A model generated the notes under the pieces. The model was not told the origin of the DNA and ran no database searches. It worked only from the letters and a program-made list of their open reading frames with translations. From an uncultured Collinsella sp. (GTDB taxonomy: Bacteria; Actinomycetota; Coriobacteriia; Coriobacteriales; Coriobacteriaceae): 40,818 bases of DNA. Where the stretch lies: the NCBI GenBank assembly GCA_900541245.1, contig UQIS01000023.1, positions 1 to 40,818 of the forward strand. The letters are read 5' to 3'. How positions within the stretch are numbered: position 1 is the first letter of the stretch; every line of letters begins with the position of its first letter. Below, one piece after another: positions 18,206-25,800 of the stretch. The position numbers and the translations under genes are program-made.

Positions 18206-18270
18206 GTTGCGGTGGAATAGTTCCTGTTTGGGGGCTTGAGGCCTCTATTTAGGAACTATTTCACCGCAAC
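18206..18270. repeat. REP-like hairpin, 20-bp arms
   Basis: 18206-18225 pairs with 18251-18270 over 20 bp with a single mismatch that is G.U in a plus-strand RNA. The 25-nt loop contains a small GAGGCCTC palindrome. It probably ends the SIS transcript; there is no T tract. Confidence 0.85.
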
Positions 18271-18274
18271 CGCC

Positions 18275-18364
18275 AAATGATCCGCTGGGGACGGAGGAAA
18301 ACGGATCACTGATTCAGACCAGCCCCTCAGTGATTCGTTTTTCTCCGTCCCCAGCGGATCATTT
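18275..18364. repeat. REP-like hairpin, 38-bp arms with GGGGAC core
   Basis: 18275-18312 pairs with 18327-18364 over 38 bp with only two mismatches, both G.U-compatible on the plus strand. The loop is 14 nt. Both arms contain the TGGGGACGGAG core that recurs in other elements of the window. It is followed by a short T run. Confidence 0.9.
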
Positions 18365-18385
18365 TTCCGTTCGGCGATTTGTGTC

Positions 18386-18413
18386 TTGAAAAATGTATAT
18401 AACGACTATAACG
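18386..18413 (+). promoter_or_regulatory. promoter region with tandem TATAACG operator (EamA gene)
   Basis: TTGAAA at 18386-18391 could be a -35 box. TATAACG occurs twice, at 18398-18404 and 18407-18413, exactly 2 bp apart, covering the expected -10 region. The same tandem pattern, in reverse orientation, is found before the PTS operon (19675) and before GntR regulator 2 (25752). Confidence 0.55.
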
Positions 18414-18453
18414 TAGTACGAAACATATTGGAAACGATACCGAGGAGGCTGCG

Positions 18454-19536
18454 TTGAAGAAAAGCAATCTGGGCTATGTGCTGGTGCTGATCGCCGCGCT
18501 TATGTGGGGCACCATCGGAATCTTTGTTAACGGGATATCGGCCCTGGGTGTTTCGTCTCAGAGCATGGCAGCCTTTCGCCTGTTGTCGGGTGCTGTCTTA
18601 ATTGCTCCGGTCTTGGCATTTATAGGTTGCCAGGGAGGTGCTCGTGAGGGAAAAGCCTCGGGTCCCATGGTACTGTTCAAGGCAAGCCCCAAAGAGCTCG
18701 TCCCCTGCGCACTTGTCGGTATCGTCGGCTTGGCCGTCGCCAACACCTGCTATTACGAGTGCATGGGCGAGGTGGGCATGTCCACGGCCTCGGTGCTGCT
18801 CTACACCTCGCCGGTGTTTGGCGTCGCGCTCGGCCGCGTGCTTTATCGCGAGGACGTGACCCCCAACAAGCTCGTCGCCATCGTCTTTAACATTGTGGGT
18901 TGCGTGCTCGCGGTGACGAGCGGCGACCTGTCTGGTTTCCATTTCTCGGCTTGGGGCGTCGCGTCGGGTGTGATTGCCGGACTTTGCGGTGCACTGCTGG
19001 CGGTGTTTAGCCGTATGGCTACCAAGACGCTGCATCCGCTGGCGGTGACGTTTTGGGGCTTTGTCTTTGGCGGATGCTTTATGGCAGTGCTTTCGGCTCC
19101 GTGGTCCGATGTAGCCGCGACAATGTCCCCGCAGCTCATTCTGCTGTTCGCAGGCTTTGGCTTTATTCCGACGGCTCTTGCGTACATCTTCTATATGCAG
19201 GGCCTTTCGATGGATCTTGAGACGTCGAAGGTGCCGGTCGTGGCTTCGTTTGAAACCGTGGCGACCGTTTTGGTCGGTATTGGCATCTATGCCGAGCCCG
19301 CCGGCGCGATCAAAGTCCTGGGCATCGTGCTGGTGCTCGCGTCCATCCTGATCATGAACACCGATTTCTCCAAGCTGCGCAACAGTGCCTTTGTCGGCCA
19401 TATCGTTGAGAGCATGACCTTTAAGCCCAACGCGTGGTGGACGGAGAAATCGCAGGACATGGATCTGTTCCGCGAGCGCACCGGCATCGCGCTGGAGCCC
19501 ACCGTGCAGGAAAGCCCCTGGTACTTTGTGCGATAG
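18454..19536 (+). CDS. EamA/DMT family transporter
   Basis: A 360-residue drug/metabolite transporter with two EamA repeats and about ten predicted membrane helices. The first repeat begins LGYVLVLIAALMWGTIGIF and the second GVASGVIAGLCGALLAVFSR. Some EamA proteins export amino acids or their derivatives. A hydrophilic C-terminal tail of about 50 residues (after MNTDFSKL) is unusual for the family and ends WYFVR. The start is TTG 18454, supported by GAGGAGG 5 bp upstream; no better ATG fits. It sits between a deglycase and the PTS operon and shares their operator pattern, so transport of a glycated amino acid or export of the freed amino acid are both possible. Confidence 0.88.
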   Translation: MKKSNLGYVLVLIAALMWGTIGIFVNGISALGVSSQSMAAFRLLSGAVLIAPVLAFIGCQGGAREGKASGPMVLFKASPKELVPCALVGIVGLAVANTCYYECMGEVGMSTASVLLYTSPVFGVALGRVLYREDVTPNKLVAIVFNIVGCVLAVTSGDLSGFHFSAWGVASGVIAGLCGALLAVFSRMATKTLHPLAVTFWGFVFGGCFMAVLSAPWSDVAATMSPQLILLFAGFGFIPTALAYIFYMQGLSMDLETSKVPVVASFETVATVLVGIGIYAEPAGAIKVLGIVLVLASILIMNTDFSKLRNSAFVGHIVESMTFKPNAWWTEKSQDMDLFRERTGIALEPTVQESPWYFVR

Positions 19537-19618
19537 GGGATTGGCGAGGCGTCTGATCTGGGGTTATCCAGTCAGCGCCGGCCTACCCTGCGCCAACGTT
19601 TCAAGTACGTTAAACCCG

Positions 19619-19692
19619 TCAACGGTCGATTTTTACCCGCGAACGGTCTTTATACTAATTAGCAATATAAGCAACGTATAAGACGTTATAAT
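19619..19692 (+). promoter_or_regulatory. promoter/operator region of the PTS operon
   Basis: CAACGGTC (19619-19626) and GAACGGTC (19641-19648) repeat 22 bp apart, on one face of the helix. A TATACT lies at 19651. CGTATAA (19675-19681) and CGTTATA (19684-19690) form the tandem 7-2-7 pattern, which overlaps a perfect TATAAT at 19687-19692. This suggests repression by a GntR regulator and perhaps activation further upstream. Confidence 0.55.
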
Positions 19693-19718
19693 GACCATAA
19701 CGAAAAGGAGGAGGCAAG

Positions 19719-20642
19719 ATGAATCAGATCATTCTCGCATCTCATGGCGGCCTGGCCGCAGGCGCCAAAGACACGCTCGAGATGGTTCTCGGCGACGTGT
19801 CGAACGTCCACGTCGTGTCACTTGCTCGTGACGACAAGGAGCCCATCACCAATAAGGTGGACGCCATGATCGCCACGTTCAACGCGGACGACACCGTCTA
19901 TGTGCTGACCGATATGCTCGGCAGCTCGGTCAACAACAACATGGTCGAGCTTTCCAAGAACGGCACGAAGTTCACGGTTGTCAGTGGTTTCAACATCCCG
20001 CTGGCGCTCACGCTCGCTATGAGCCCCGTCCCCGTCAAGGGTGCCGAGCTCGCAGCCCTCATCAACGAGGCCCGCGCCGGTCTGACCAACCCCAACGCAC
20101 CGGTCGAGGCTGCCGCGGCTCCCGCCAAGAAGGCCAAGGCGTCCCGTCACAGCTCCGGTCCCGCCAAGATCGTCCTCGCACGTCTTGACTACCGTCTGCT
20201 GCACGGCCAGGTCGTCTTTACCTGGACCACCAAGGTTCAGGCCGAGCGCATCATCGTCGTCGACAACGCTGCCGCCAACGATGACATCAAGAAGGGCGCT
20301 CTTAAGCTGGCCAAGCCCCAGGGCGTGCGTCTGAACGTCTTCACCGTCGAGCGTGCCCTCGCCAAGATGGACAAGCTCAACACCCTCGGCGAGCGCGTCA
20401 TGTTCGTCTTTGGCAACACGGCCGAGATGCTGCAGTTCTGCCAGGGCTACAAGCTCGACGCCATCAACCTGGGCGCCACCGCCAACCACGACGGCGCCGA
20501 TCAGGTCGGCGGCAAGGACAGCTCCGTCTTCCTCGACGCCACCCAGAAGGCCGACGTCAACCAGCTGCTCGACATGGGCATCAAGCTCTACGTCCAGCAG
20601 ACCCCTACGTATCAGAGCGTCGACATCGACGCCAAGCTGTAA
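19719..20642 (+). CDS. PTS mannose-family EIIAB fusion
   Basis: A 307-residue cytosolic PTS protein. Residues 1-125 are the IIA domain, with the phosphorylated His9 in LASHGGLAAG. A linker of about 20 residues rich in Ala, Pro and Lys (AAAAPAKKAKASRHSS) leads to the IIB domain from residue 149, with His162 in LDYRLLHGQVVF accepting phosphate and passing it to the sugar. It is the first gene of an operon with IIC, IID, a SIS deglycase and a HAD hydrolase. The Salmonella gfr operon combines the same PTS type with deglycases for glucoselysine and fructoselysine. AAGGAGGAGG precedes the ATG. The IIC gene follows after 36 bp with a small CAGGC/GCCTG hairpin between. Confidence 0.95.
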   Translation: MNQIILASHGGLAAGAKDTLEMVLGDVSNVHVVSLARDDKEPITNKVDAMIATFNADDTVYVLTDMLGSSVNNNMVELSKNGTKFTVVSGFNIPLALTLAMSPVPVKGAELAALINEARAGLTNPNAPVEAAAAPAKKAKASRHSSGPAKIVLARLDYRLLHGQVVFTWTTKVQAERIIVVDNAAANDDIKKGALKLAKPQGVRLNVFTVERALAKMDKLNTLGERVMFVFGNTAEMLQFCQGYKLDAINLGATANHDGADQVGGKDSSVFLDATQKADVNQLLDMGIKLYVQQTPTYQSVDIDAKL

Positions 20643-20678
20643 TCAACCAGGCTTTTGCCTGACTGAAAGGAGAAGGGT

Positions 20679-21473
20679 ATGAATACGTTCATCAGTGCGG
20701 TGCTCGTCGGCCTCGTCGGCGTGTTCTGCATGTGGGACTCCCGCCTGCTCGGTCGTCTTAACTTCGAGCAGCCCCTCGTTGGCGCTACGCTCGTCGGTCT
20801 GCTGCTGGGCGATGTGCCCACCGGCCTTGCCGTCGGTGCCGCCGTCGAGCTCGTGTCCATGGGCCTGGTGCAGGTCGGCGCCGCCGTTCCGCCCGATATG
20901 GTCCTGGGCGGCATCGTGGCCGCTGCCTTTGCGTGCCTGACCGATGCTTCTGCCGAGACCGCCATGACGATCGCCATCCCGGTCGCCGTCCTGGGTCAGC
21001 TCCTCGGCATCGTGTTCCGCTCCATCATCGCCGCCCTCACCCATGTGGCAGATAGCGCGATCGATAACGGAAAGTTCAAGACCGCCTACCGCATGCACAT
21101 CTGCGCCGGCTCCGGTCTGTACGCCGTCATGTACTTCCTGCCGATCTTCCTCGCCGTCTTTGTTGGCACCGACCTGGTTCAGGCTATCGTCAACATGGTT
21201 CCCGAGTGGCTGTCCACTGGTCTTAACGTTTCGACCAAGATCATGACCGCCTACGGCTTGGCCCTGCTGCTCACCATGATGATCAAGAAGGGTATGACTC
21301 CGTTCCTGTTCATCGGTTTCCTGCTCGCCGCTTACCTCAACCTGTCCGTCATCGCGGTCGCTCTGATCGGTGTGTGCCTGGCTGTCGTCTTCATGGGCTT
21401 CAAGTTCAACGGTTCCCATGCAGCCGCCGGTGTCGATTCCGACTACGATCCGCTCGAAGACGACGAAGACTAA
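20679..21473 (+). CDS. PTS mannose-family EIIC permease
   Basis: A 264-residue membrane subunit forming the sugar channel together with IID. Features typical of ManY-like IIC proteins are LVGATLVGLLLGDVPTGLAVG and VELVSMGLVQVGAAVPPD near the N-terminus, and further hydrophobic helices throughout. The C-terminus is cytoplasmic and acidic (DYDPLEDDED). GAAAGGAG lies upstream of the ATG. The IID gene begins 13 bp after the stop, whose TAA runs into that gene's AAGGAGG. Confidence 0.95.
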   Translation: MNTFISAVLVGLVGVFCMWDSRLLGRLNFEQPLVGATLVGLLLGDVPTGLAVGAAVELVSMGLVQVGAAVPPDMVLGGIVAAAFACLTDASAETAMTIAIPVAVLGQLLGIVFRSIIAALTHVADSAIDNGKFKTAYRMHICAGSGLYAVMYFLPIFLAVFVGTDLVQAIVNMVPEWLSTGLNVSTKIMTAYGLALLLTMMIKKGMTPFLFIGFLLAAYLNLSVIAVALIGVCLAVVFMGFKFNGSHAAAGVDSDYDPLEDDED

Positions 21474-21486
21474 GGAGGAACACACT

Positions 21487-22320
21487 ATGGCAACCGCAAC
21501 CAAGGACGTGTCCCTGAACAAGAAGGTCAGCCAGTTCTTCTGGCGCTCCTGGGCCATCCAGGCCTCTTGGAACTACGAACGTCAGATGAACATGGGCTTC
21601 CTCTACGGCATGGTTCCCACGCTCGATCGCCTCTATCCGGATGAGTCCGACCCCAAGCAGCTTGCTGCTAAGAAAGAGGCTTACCACCGTCACATGGCGT
21701 TCTACAACTGCACTCCGCAGACGAGCGCTTTCATCCTGGGCCTCTCCGCTTCCATGGAGGAGGAGTACGCCAAGGATCCCGAGAACTTCGATCCCGATTC
21801 GATCAACGCGGTCAAGACCTCCCTCATGGGCCCGCTTTCCGGTATCGGTGACTCCTTCTTCCAGGGCACCATCCGCGTTATCGCCTTTGGCCTGGGCGTT
21901 CAGCTGGCTCAGCAGGGCTCCATCATGGGCCCGATTCTGGCCATGCTCATCTCCATCGTCCCCTCTGTGCTGATCACTTGGTTCGCAGCCAAGATGGGCT
22001 ATCAGGGCGGTCACGAGTACCTGAGCAAGCTTCAGGGCGGCGACCTCATGGAGAAGCTCATGTATGTCTGTGGCATCGTGGGTCTTATGTCCGTGGGCGG
22101 CATGATCGCTACGCTGATCGGCGCCACCACCCCGCTGCAGTTCGCTGAGGGTACCGTCGTGATCCAGGACATCCTGGACGGCATGATGCCCCAGATGATC
22201 TCCCTTGGCCTCACTGGCCTTATGTACTGGCTCATCAAGAAGAACGTCAACACCGGTTGGCTTCTCGTGATCGCCATCGTGGGCGGCATCGCCCTCTCCG
22301 CGGCCGGCATCCTGGCCTAG
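21487..22320 (+). CDS. PTS mannose-family EIID subunit
   Basis: A 277-residue IID membrane subunit. The family motif FFWRSWAIQASWNYERQMN is followed by MGFLYGMVPTLDRLY at the N-terminus. SLMGPLSGIGDSFFQGTIR is the conserved central segment. Hydrophobic helices fill the C-terminal third. ATG 21487 is chosen because AAGGAGG is 7 bp upstream; a longer frame from 21370 lies inside the IIC gene. It completes a full EIIABCD set. A 10-bp hairpin follows at 22355. Confidence 0.95.
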   Translation: MATATKDVSLNKKVSQFFWRSWAIQASWNYERQMNMGFLYGMVPTLDRLYPDESDPKQLAAKKEAYHRHMAFYNCTPQTSAFILGLSASMEEEYAKDPENFDPDSINAVKTSLMGPLSGIGDSFFQGTIRVIAFGLGVQLAQQGSIMGPILAMLISIVPSVLITWFAAKMGYQGGHEYLSKLQGGDLMEKLMYVCGIVGLMSVGGMIATLIGATTPLQFAEGTVVIQDILDGMMPQMISLGLTGLMYWLIKKNVNTGWLLVIAIVGGIALSAAGILA

Positions 22321-22354
22321 TCGCGACCAAGCGTCTAACCGCTTTCCCCCGGGG

Positions 22355-22385
22355 GCCTGCCTGGCATCCCATACCCCAGGCAGGC
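22355..22385 (+). terminator. hairpin after the PTS genes
   Basis: GCCTGCCTGG (22355-22364) pairs perfectly with CCAGGCAGGC (22376-22385). There is no T tract, so it may be a processing or partial-termination site that sets PTS against deglycase levels rather than a full stop. Confidence 0.6.
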
Positions 22386-22399
22386 TTCCATCCCTATAC

Positions 22400-22425
22400 G
22401 TGACAAGGGGCAGTCCCTTTGTCAC
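22400..22425. repeat. REP-like hairpin GTGACAAGGGG
   Basis: 22400-22410 pairs with 22415-22425 over 11 bp with one G.U, around the loop CAGT. Its GGGGCAGTCCC centre resembles the GGGAC cores of the other palindromes. Confidence 0.75.
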
Positions 22426-22517
22426 ATCCTCAACGGGCCGGCGACTCGGTCCAAACCAAGGTAACCCTGCGAGCGCCCGGCAATGTGGCGCCGCAAAAAT
22501 CGAAAGGAATGTGTCAG

Positions 22518-23501
22518 ATGTACGAGATCGACCTTAACCTCCCTAAGCAGATCGTCGCTGACGTCCTGTCCAACCACGAGATCCACAGCGTCGCCTTCGT
22601 CGGCTGCGGTGCTTCCATGTCCGACCTCTACCCCGCCAAGTACTTCCTGGCCAACAACACGGACAAGCTGAACGTTCAGATCTTCACCGCTAACGAGTTC
22701 AACTACGACACGCCCTCCTGGGTCAACGAGCACACCTTCGTGATCACCTGCTCCCTCGGTGGCTCCACGCCCGAGACCGTCGAGGCCAACAAGACCGCCA
22801 AGAAGCACAACTGCCCGGTCGTCTCCCTCACCAACAAGGCTGGCTCCGCTCTGACCGTCGACGCCGACCACGTCATCGTTCACGGCTTCCACGCCAACTA
22901 CGCTGCCAAGTGCGAGAAGCCCGGCTATGCCATCGCTCTTGCTCTCGAGATCCTTCAGCAGACCGAGGGCTATGACCACTACGAGGACATGATCACCGGC
23001 CTCACCAACATCTTCGATCTCTGCGAGAACGCCGCTCAGCACTGCAAGAAGCTCGCCAAGAAGTTCGCCGAGGACTTCAAGGACGACAAGATGATCTACT
23101 TCATGGCTTCCGGTGCCTCCGAGAAGATGGCTTATTCTCACGCCGCCTTCCTGTTCACCGAGATGCAGTGGATCGACGCCGCCGCCTACAACACCGGCGA
23201 GTACTTCCACGGCCCGTTCGAGGTTTCCACCGAGGGTAAGCCCTACGTCTTCTTCATGTCCGATGGCGCTACCCGTCCGATGGATGCCCGCGCCCTCACC
23301 TTCCTTGAGCGCATGGGCGCCAAGGTCGCTCTGATCGACTCCAAGGACTACGGCCTGGCTGACGCCGTGCCCGCGAGCGTCGTCACCTACTTCAACCCGC
23401 TGCTGCACCTCGCCGTTATGCGCGAGTACGGCAACCAGATCGCCGAGGCCCGTCAGCACCCGCTGACCATGCGTCGCTACATGTGGAAGCTTTCCTACTA
23501 A
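22518..23501 (+). CDS. SIS-domain sugar-phosphate deglycase, FrlB-like, paralogue 2 (PTS operon)
   Basis: A 327-residue double-SIS deglycase. VAFVGCGASMSDLYPAKYFLA and CSLGGSTPETVEANK are the sugar-phosphate-binding loops of the first domain. TEMQWIDAAAYNTGEYFHGP holds the presumed catalytic Glu and His, and the end HPLTMRRYMWKLSY closely matches Bacillus FrlB and Salmonella FraB as I remember them. The middle positions IDAxxYNTGE differ from the usual IHxxxIHSGE. The start at 22518 is preferred to ATG 22509, which is too close to GAAAGG. Position after the PTS suggests that it cleaves the compound imported by that PTS to hexose-6-phosphate and an amino acid. A strong terminator follows. Confidence 0.88.
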   Translation: MYEIDLNLPKQIVADVLSNHEIHSVAFVGCGASMSDLYPAKYFLANNTDKLNVQIFTANEFNYDTPSWVNEHTFVITCSLGGSTPETVEANKTAKKHNCPVVSLTNKAGSALTVDADHVIVHGFHANYAAKCEKPGYAIALALEILQQTEGYDHYEDMITGLTNIFDLCENAAQHCKKLAKKFAEDFKDDKMIYFMASGASEKMAYSHAAFLFTEMQWIDAAAYNTGEYFHGPFEVSTEGKPYVFFMSDGATRPMDARALTFLERMGAKVALIDSKDYGLADAVPASVVTYFNPLLHLAVMREYGNQIAEARQHPLTMRRYMWKLSY

Positions 23502-23535
23502 TCACAAGTAAGTAGACCTTACGGGTTGATTGAGA

Positions 23536-23569
23536 GGGGATGGGGTTTGTGCCCCGTCCCCCCTTTTTT
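23536..23569 (+). terminator. intrinsic terminator after deglycase 2
   Basis: GGGGATGGGG (23536-23545) pairs with CCCCGTCCCC (23552-23561) around TTTGTG, followed by CC and six T. The HAD gene starts only 20 bp later, so it is read by read-through or from its own promoter. Confidence 0.88.
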
Positions 23570-23589
23570 GTTCTTGAGAGGAGAGGCGT

Positions 23590-24219
23590 ATGATCAAGGC
23601 AGTGCTGTTTGATATGGACGGCGTGCTGGTCGATACCGAGTGGTTCTACAACCGTCGTCGCGTGGCGTTTATGGAAGAGAAGGGCTTCCACTTTGATGAG
23701 ATTCCCGATCTTTCGGGGTCTAACGAGCCCGCCATTTGGAAGTCTCTGGTGCCCGACGATGTTGAGCTGCGTGAGCGCCTGCGCGTTGAGTACAAGCAGG
23801 TCTACAGCCCGGACCATCCCGTTCCGTATGCCGAGCTGCTCAACGAGCAGACGGAGCCGGTGATGCGCAAGCTGCACGAGCGCGGCGTGAAGTGCGCCAT
23901 CGCAAGCTCGTCCTATCGCGAGCTCATTGACGAGCTGGTGGGGATTGCCGGTATCGCCGACGTGCTGGACTACACCATCAGCGGTCACGAGTGCAGTGCG
24001 TTTAAGCCCGACCCCGAGATCTACCTGCGTGCCATGGAGGCGCTGGGGGTGGAGCCTGCCGAATGCCTGGTTATCGAGGACTCGCCTTTGGGCATCGAGG
24101 CCGGCAAGCGCTCCGGCGCCCGCGTCCTGGCGCTGCGTCCGCACGAGGGCGTCAACCTAGATCAGTCCGCCGCCGACGTTGTCATCGACAGCCTGACCGA
24201 CATTTTGGCCGCTTTGTAG
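23590..24219 (+). CDS. HAD superfamily phosphatase/phosphomutase (beta-phosphoglucomutase-like)
   Basis: A 209-residue HAD hydrolase of subclass I. Motif I is FDMDGVLVDTE with nucleophile Asp9 and the acid/base Asp11. Motif II is AIASSS. The Lys of motif III is in SAFKPDPEIY, and motif IV is LVIEDSPLGIEAG. A helical cap lies between motifs I and II. The GVLVDTE and EDSPLGIEA forms are typical of beta-phosphoglucomutases and small sugar-phosphate phosphatases. Next to a deglycase, it may clear or rearrange a hexose phosphate, for example to relieve sugar-phosphate stress. It is preceded by AGGAGAGG. Confidence 0.9.
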   Translation: MIKAVLFDMDGVLVDTEWFYNRRRVAFMEEKGFHFDEIPDLSGSNEPAIWKSLVPDDVELRERLRVEYKQVYSPDHPVPYAELLNEQTEPVMRKLHERGVKCAIASSSYRELIDELVGIAGIADVLDYTISGHECSAFKPDPEIYLRAMEALGVEPAECLVIEDSPLGIEAGKRSGARVLALRPHEGVNLDQSAADVVIDSLTDILAAL

Positions 24220-24316
24220 TGTCAATCCGCCGCGAGAAGCATTGGTTCACGCGTCTTTTGCTGCGGATTGGCTTAATTTGTCCTCTATTTGGATTCGTTT
24301 GGCTTCGATTCGGACT

Positions 24317-24435
24317 AAGTGAGTAGACTTTTTGGTGCAGTACGAGCACAAAGTGCATCTGCTCTAGCAAAACCGCAGGTCACAGGGGTGGCGGTTTTGG
24401 GTGTGCTCGGCAGATCGTGAAAAGTCTACTCACTT
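24317..24435. repeat. nested inverted repeat, possible structured RNA
   Basis: Three nested perfect stems are seen: 24317-24332 with 24420-24435 (16 bp, GTGAGTAGACTTTT type), GAGCACA 24344-24350 with TGTGCTC 24402-24408, and AAAACCGC 24369-24376 with GCGGTTTT 24391-24398. The region between the HAD and yitT genes (24220-24574) has no other gene. The outer arm resembles the GTGAATACTTTT arm of the element at 30793. Confidence 0.75.
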
Positions 24436-24497
24436 GTAATTTGGGCCTTTGGTCGTGGAGGCTGTTGGTCCCGCTTTGGTTGTCGAGAGAGGTTGAA

Positions 24498-24529
24498 TTG
24501 AAGCGCCCCCGCACGCTCCATGCTACAAT
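24498..24529 (+). promoter_or_regulatory. candidate yitT promoter
   Basis: TACAAT at 24524-24529 is a good -10 box, 46 bp before the GTG start. TTGAAG at 24498-24503 is the nearest -35-like hexamer, but the spacing of 20 bp is long. Confidence 0.4.
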
Positions 24530-24574
24530 CGCGGGCATGCCCCACAACCACATCTGCCTTCGAAAGGAGCCTAC

Positions 24575-25582
24575 GTGGCGAACGCCATCGATCAGCTCAC
24601 GGACCGCGTGCTCATGCTCGGCCGCCTCACCATCGTCCGCCGCGCCATTACTGCCGTGGCGGTCACGATTTCCGCCGTTCTCCAGACATTCCTGATCCAG
24701 GCGTTCATTCAGCCCGCCGACCTGCTTCCGAGCGGCCTCACCGGCGTTGCGGTCCTGCTCGATCGCGTTACCTCGCTGGGCGGCGTTCACATCGACATTT
24801 CGCTCGGTATGCTCGCGCTCAACATCCCCGTGGCGCTCCTATGCTGGAGCGGCATTAGCAAGCGCTTCGTCATCTTCTCGATGATGCAGGTCGTGCTCTC
24901 GTCGCTGTTCCTCAACGTCTTTCACTTCGCTCCATTTTTGGGCGACAAGATCATGCTCATCATTTTTGGCGGCGTGGTCTCGGGTCTGGGCGCTGCCATC
25001 GCACTTAAATCCGGCGCATCCACCGGCGGCACCGACTTTATCGCGCTGTGGGTTTCCAACCACACGGGCAAGACCATCTGGGGCGTCATCTTTGGTTTCA
25101 ACTGCTTTATCCTGGCGATCTTTGGCTTTATGTTTGGCTGGGACAAGGCGGCGTATTCCATCGTGTTCCAGTTTATTTCGACCAAGACCATCGACAGTTT
25201 CTATCGTCGCTACGATCGTGTGACGCTGCAGATCACGACGCGTAAGGCAGACGAGGTCATGACTGCCTACGTAAACCATTTTCAGCACGGCATTAGCTGC
25301 GCCGAGGTCGTCGGCGGATACAGCCGCGAAAAGATGTACCTGCTGAACACCGTTGTCTCGACCTACGAGAGCCAGGACATTATCAAGTTGGTGTGCGACG
25401 TTGATCCCGGCGCCGTGATCAACGTGTTCCACACGCTCAACTTTGTGGGCGGCTGGTGGGGCGGTCATGTCGACGAGCCCATGCCCACGGCCGTTCCCGA
25501 TCCCGACAAGCCCGCACGCATGGCCAGCAGGCAGGCGCGCCCCAGCGAACAGGACAGCCTGCAGCAGGACGACGGCAAGTAG
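24575..25582 (+). CDS. YitT family membrane protein (DUF161/DUF2179)
   Basis: A 335-residue protein with an N-terminal membrane part (five or six helices, residues 20-205; PSGLTGVAVLLDR and SGASTGGTDFIALWVSNH are family motifs) and a cytosolic DUF2179 domain at about 210-295 (ITTRKADEVMTAYVNHFQHGIS, GGYSREKMYLLNTVVSTYE). The exact role of the family is unknown. It starts at GTG with AAGGAG 5 bp upstream. The C-terminal 35 residues are a Pro/Gln-rich tail beyond the domain. It lies inside the deglycase cluster but has no obvious tie to it. Confidence 0.92.
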   Translation: MANAIDQLTDRVLMLGRLTIVRRAITAVAVTISAVLQTFLIQAFIQPADLLPSGLTGVAVLLDRVTSLGGVHIDISLGMLALNIPVALLCWSGISKRFVIFSMMQVVLSSLFLNVFHFAPFLGDKIMLIIFGGVVSGLGAAIALKSGASTGGTDFIALWVSNHTGKTIWGVIFGFNCFILAIFGFMFGWDKAAYSIVFQFISTKTIDSFYRRYDRVTLQITTRKADEVMTAYVNHFQHGISCAEVVGGYSREKMYLLNTVVSTYESQDIIKLVCDVDPGAVINVFHTLNFVGGWWGGHVDEPMPTAVPDPDKPARMASRQARPSEQDSLQQDDGK

Positions 25583-25622
25583 GGTATTGGCATTTTGCCG
25601 GTCCTGCGCAACCCATCCGAAC

Positions 25623-25661
25623 GAGCCCCCCGAAAGCCCCGTTGCTTTCGAGGGCTCTCGT
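25623..25661 (+). terminator. terminator of yitT
   Basis: GAGCCC and CGAAAGC (25623-25637) pair with GCTTTCG and GGGCTC (25644-25657), with a small internal bulge, and are followed by TCGTTTG. Confidence 0.75.
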
Positions 25662-25675
25662 TTGCCCAGATAAAA

Positions 25676-25708
25676 CCTACCAAAATGAAGCTGTCGCTTT
25701 TTGGTAGG
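25676..25708. repeat. REP-like hairpin CCTACCAAAA
   Basis: CCTACCAAAA (25676-25685) pairs perfectly with TTTTGGTAGG (25699-25708). The 13-nt loop TGAAGCTGTCGCT has the same length as the loops of the related elements at 16213 and 33754, whose arms read CCTGCCAAAA; the loop sequence differs. Confidence 0.75.
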
Positions 25709-25751
25709 GAGGGTGTATCGTTTTATCAATATGAGGTAACATGAAACTAGA

Positions 25752-25767
25752 CGTTATATACGTATGA
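25752..25767. promoter_or_regulatory. tandem operator before GntR regulator 2
   Basis: CGTTATA (25752-25758) and CGTATGA (25761-25767) are separated by TA, the same 7-2-7 layout as at 18398 and 19675. It suggests that regulator 2 controls itself together with the EamA and PTS genes. Confidence 0.5.
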
Positions 25768-25800
25768 GAAATTTAGCTATTTTGATAAGAGTGATCAGAT

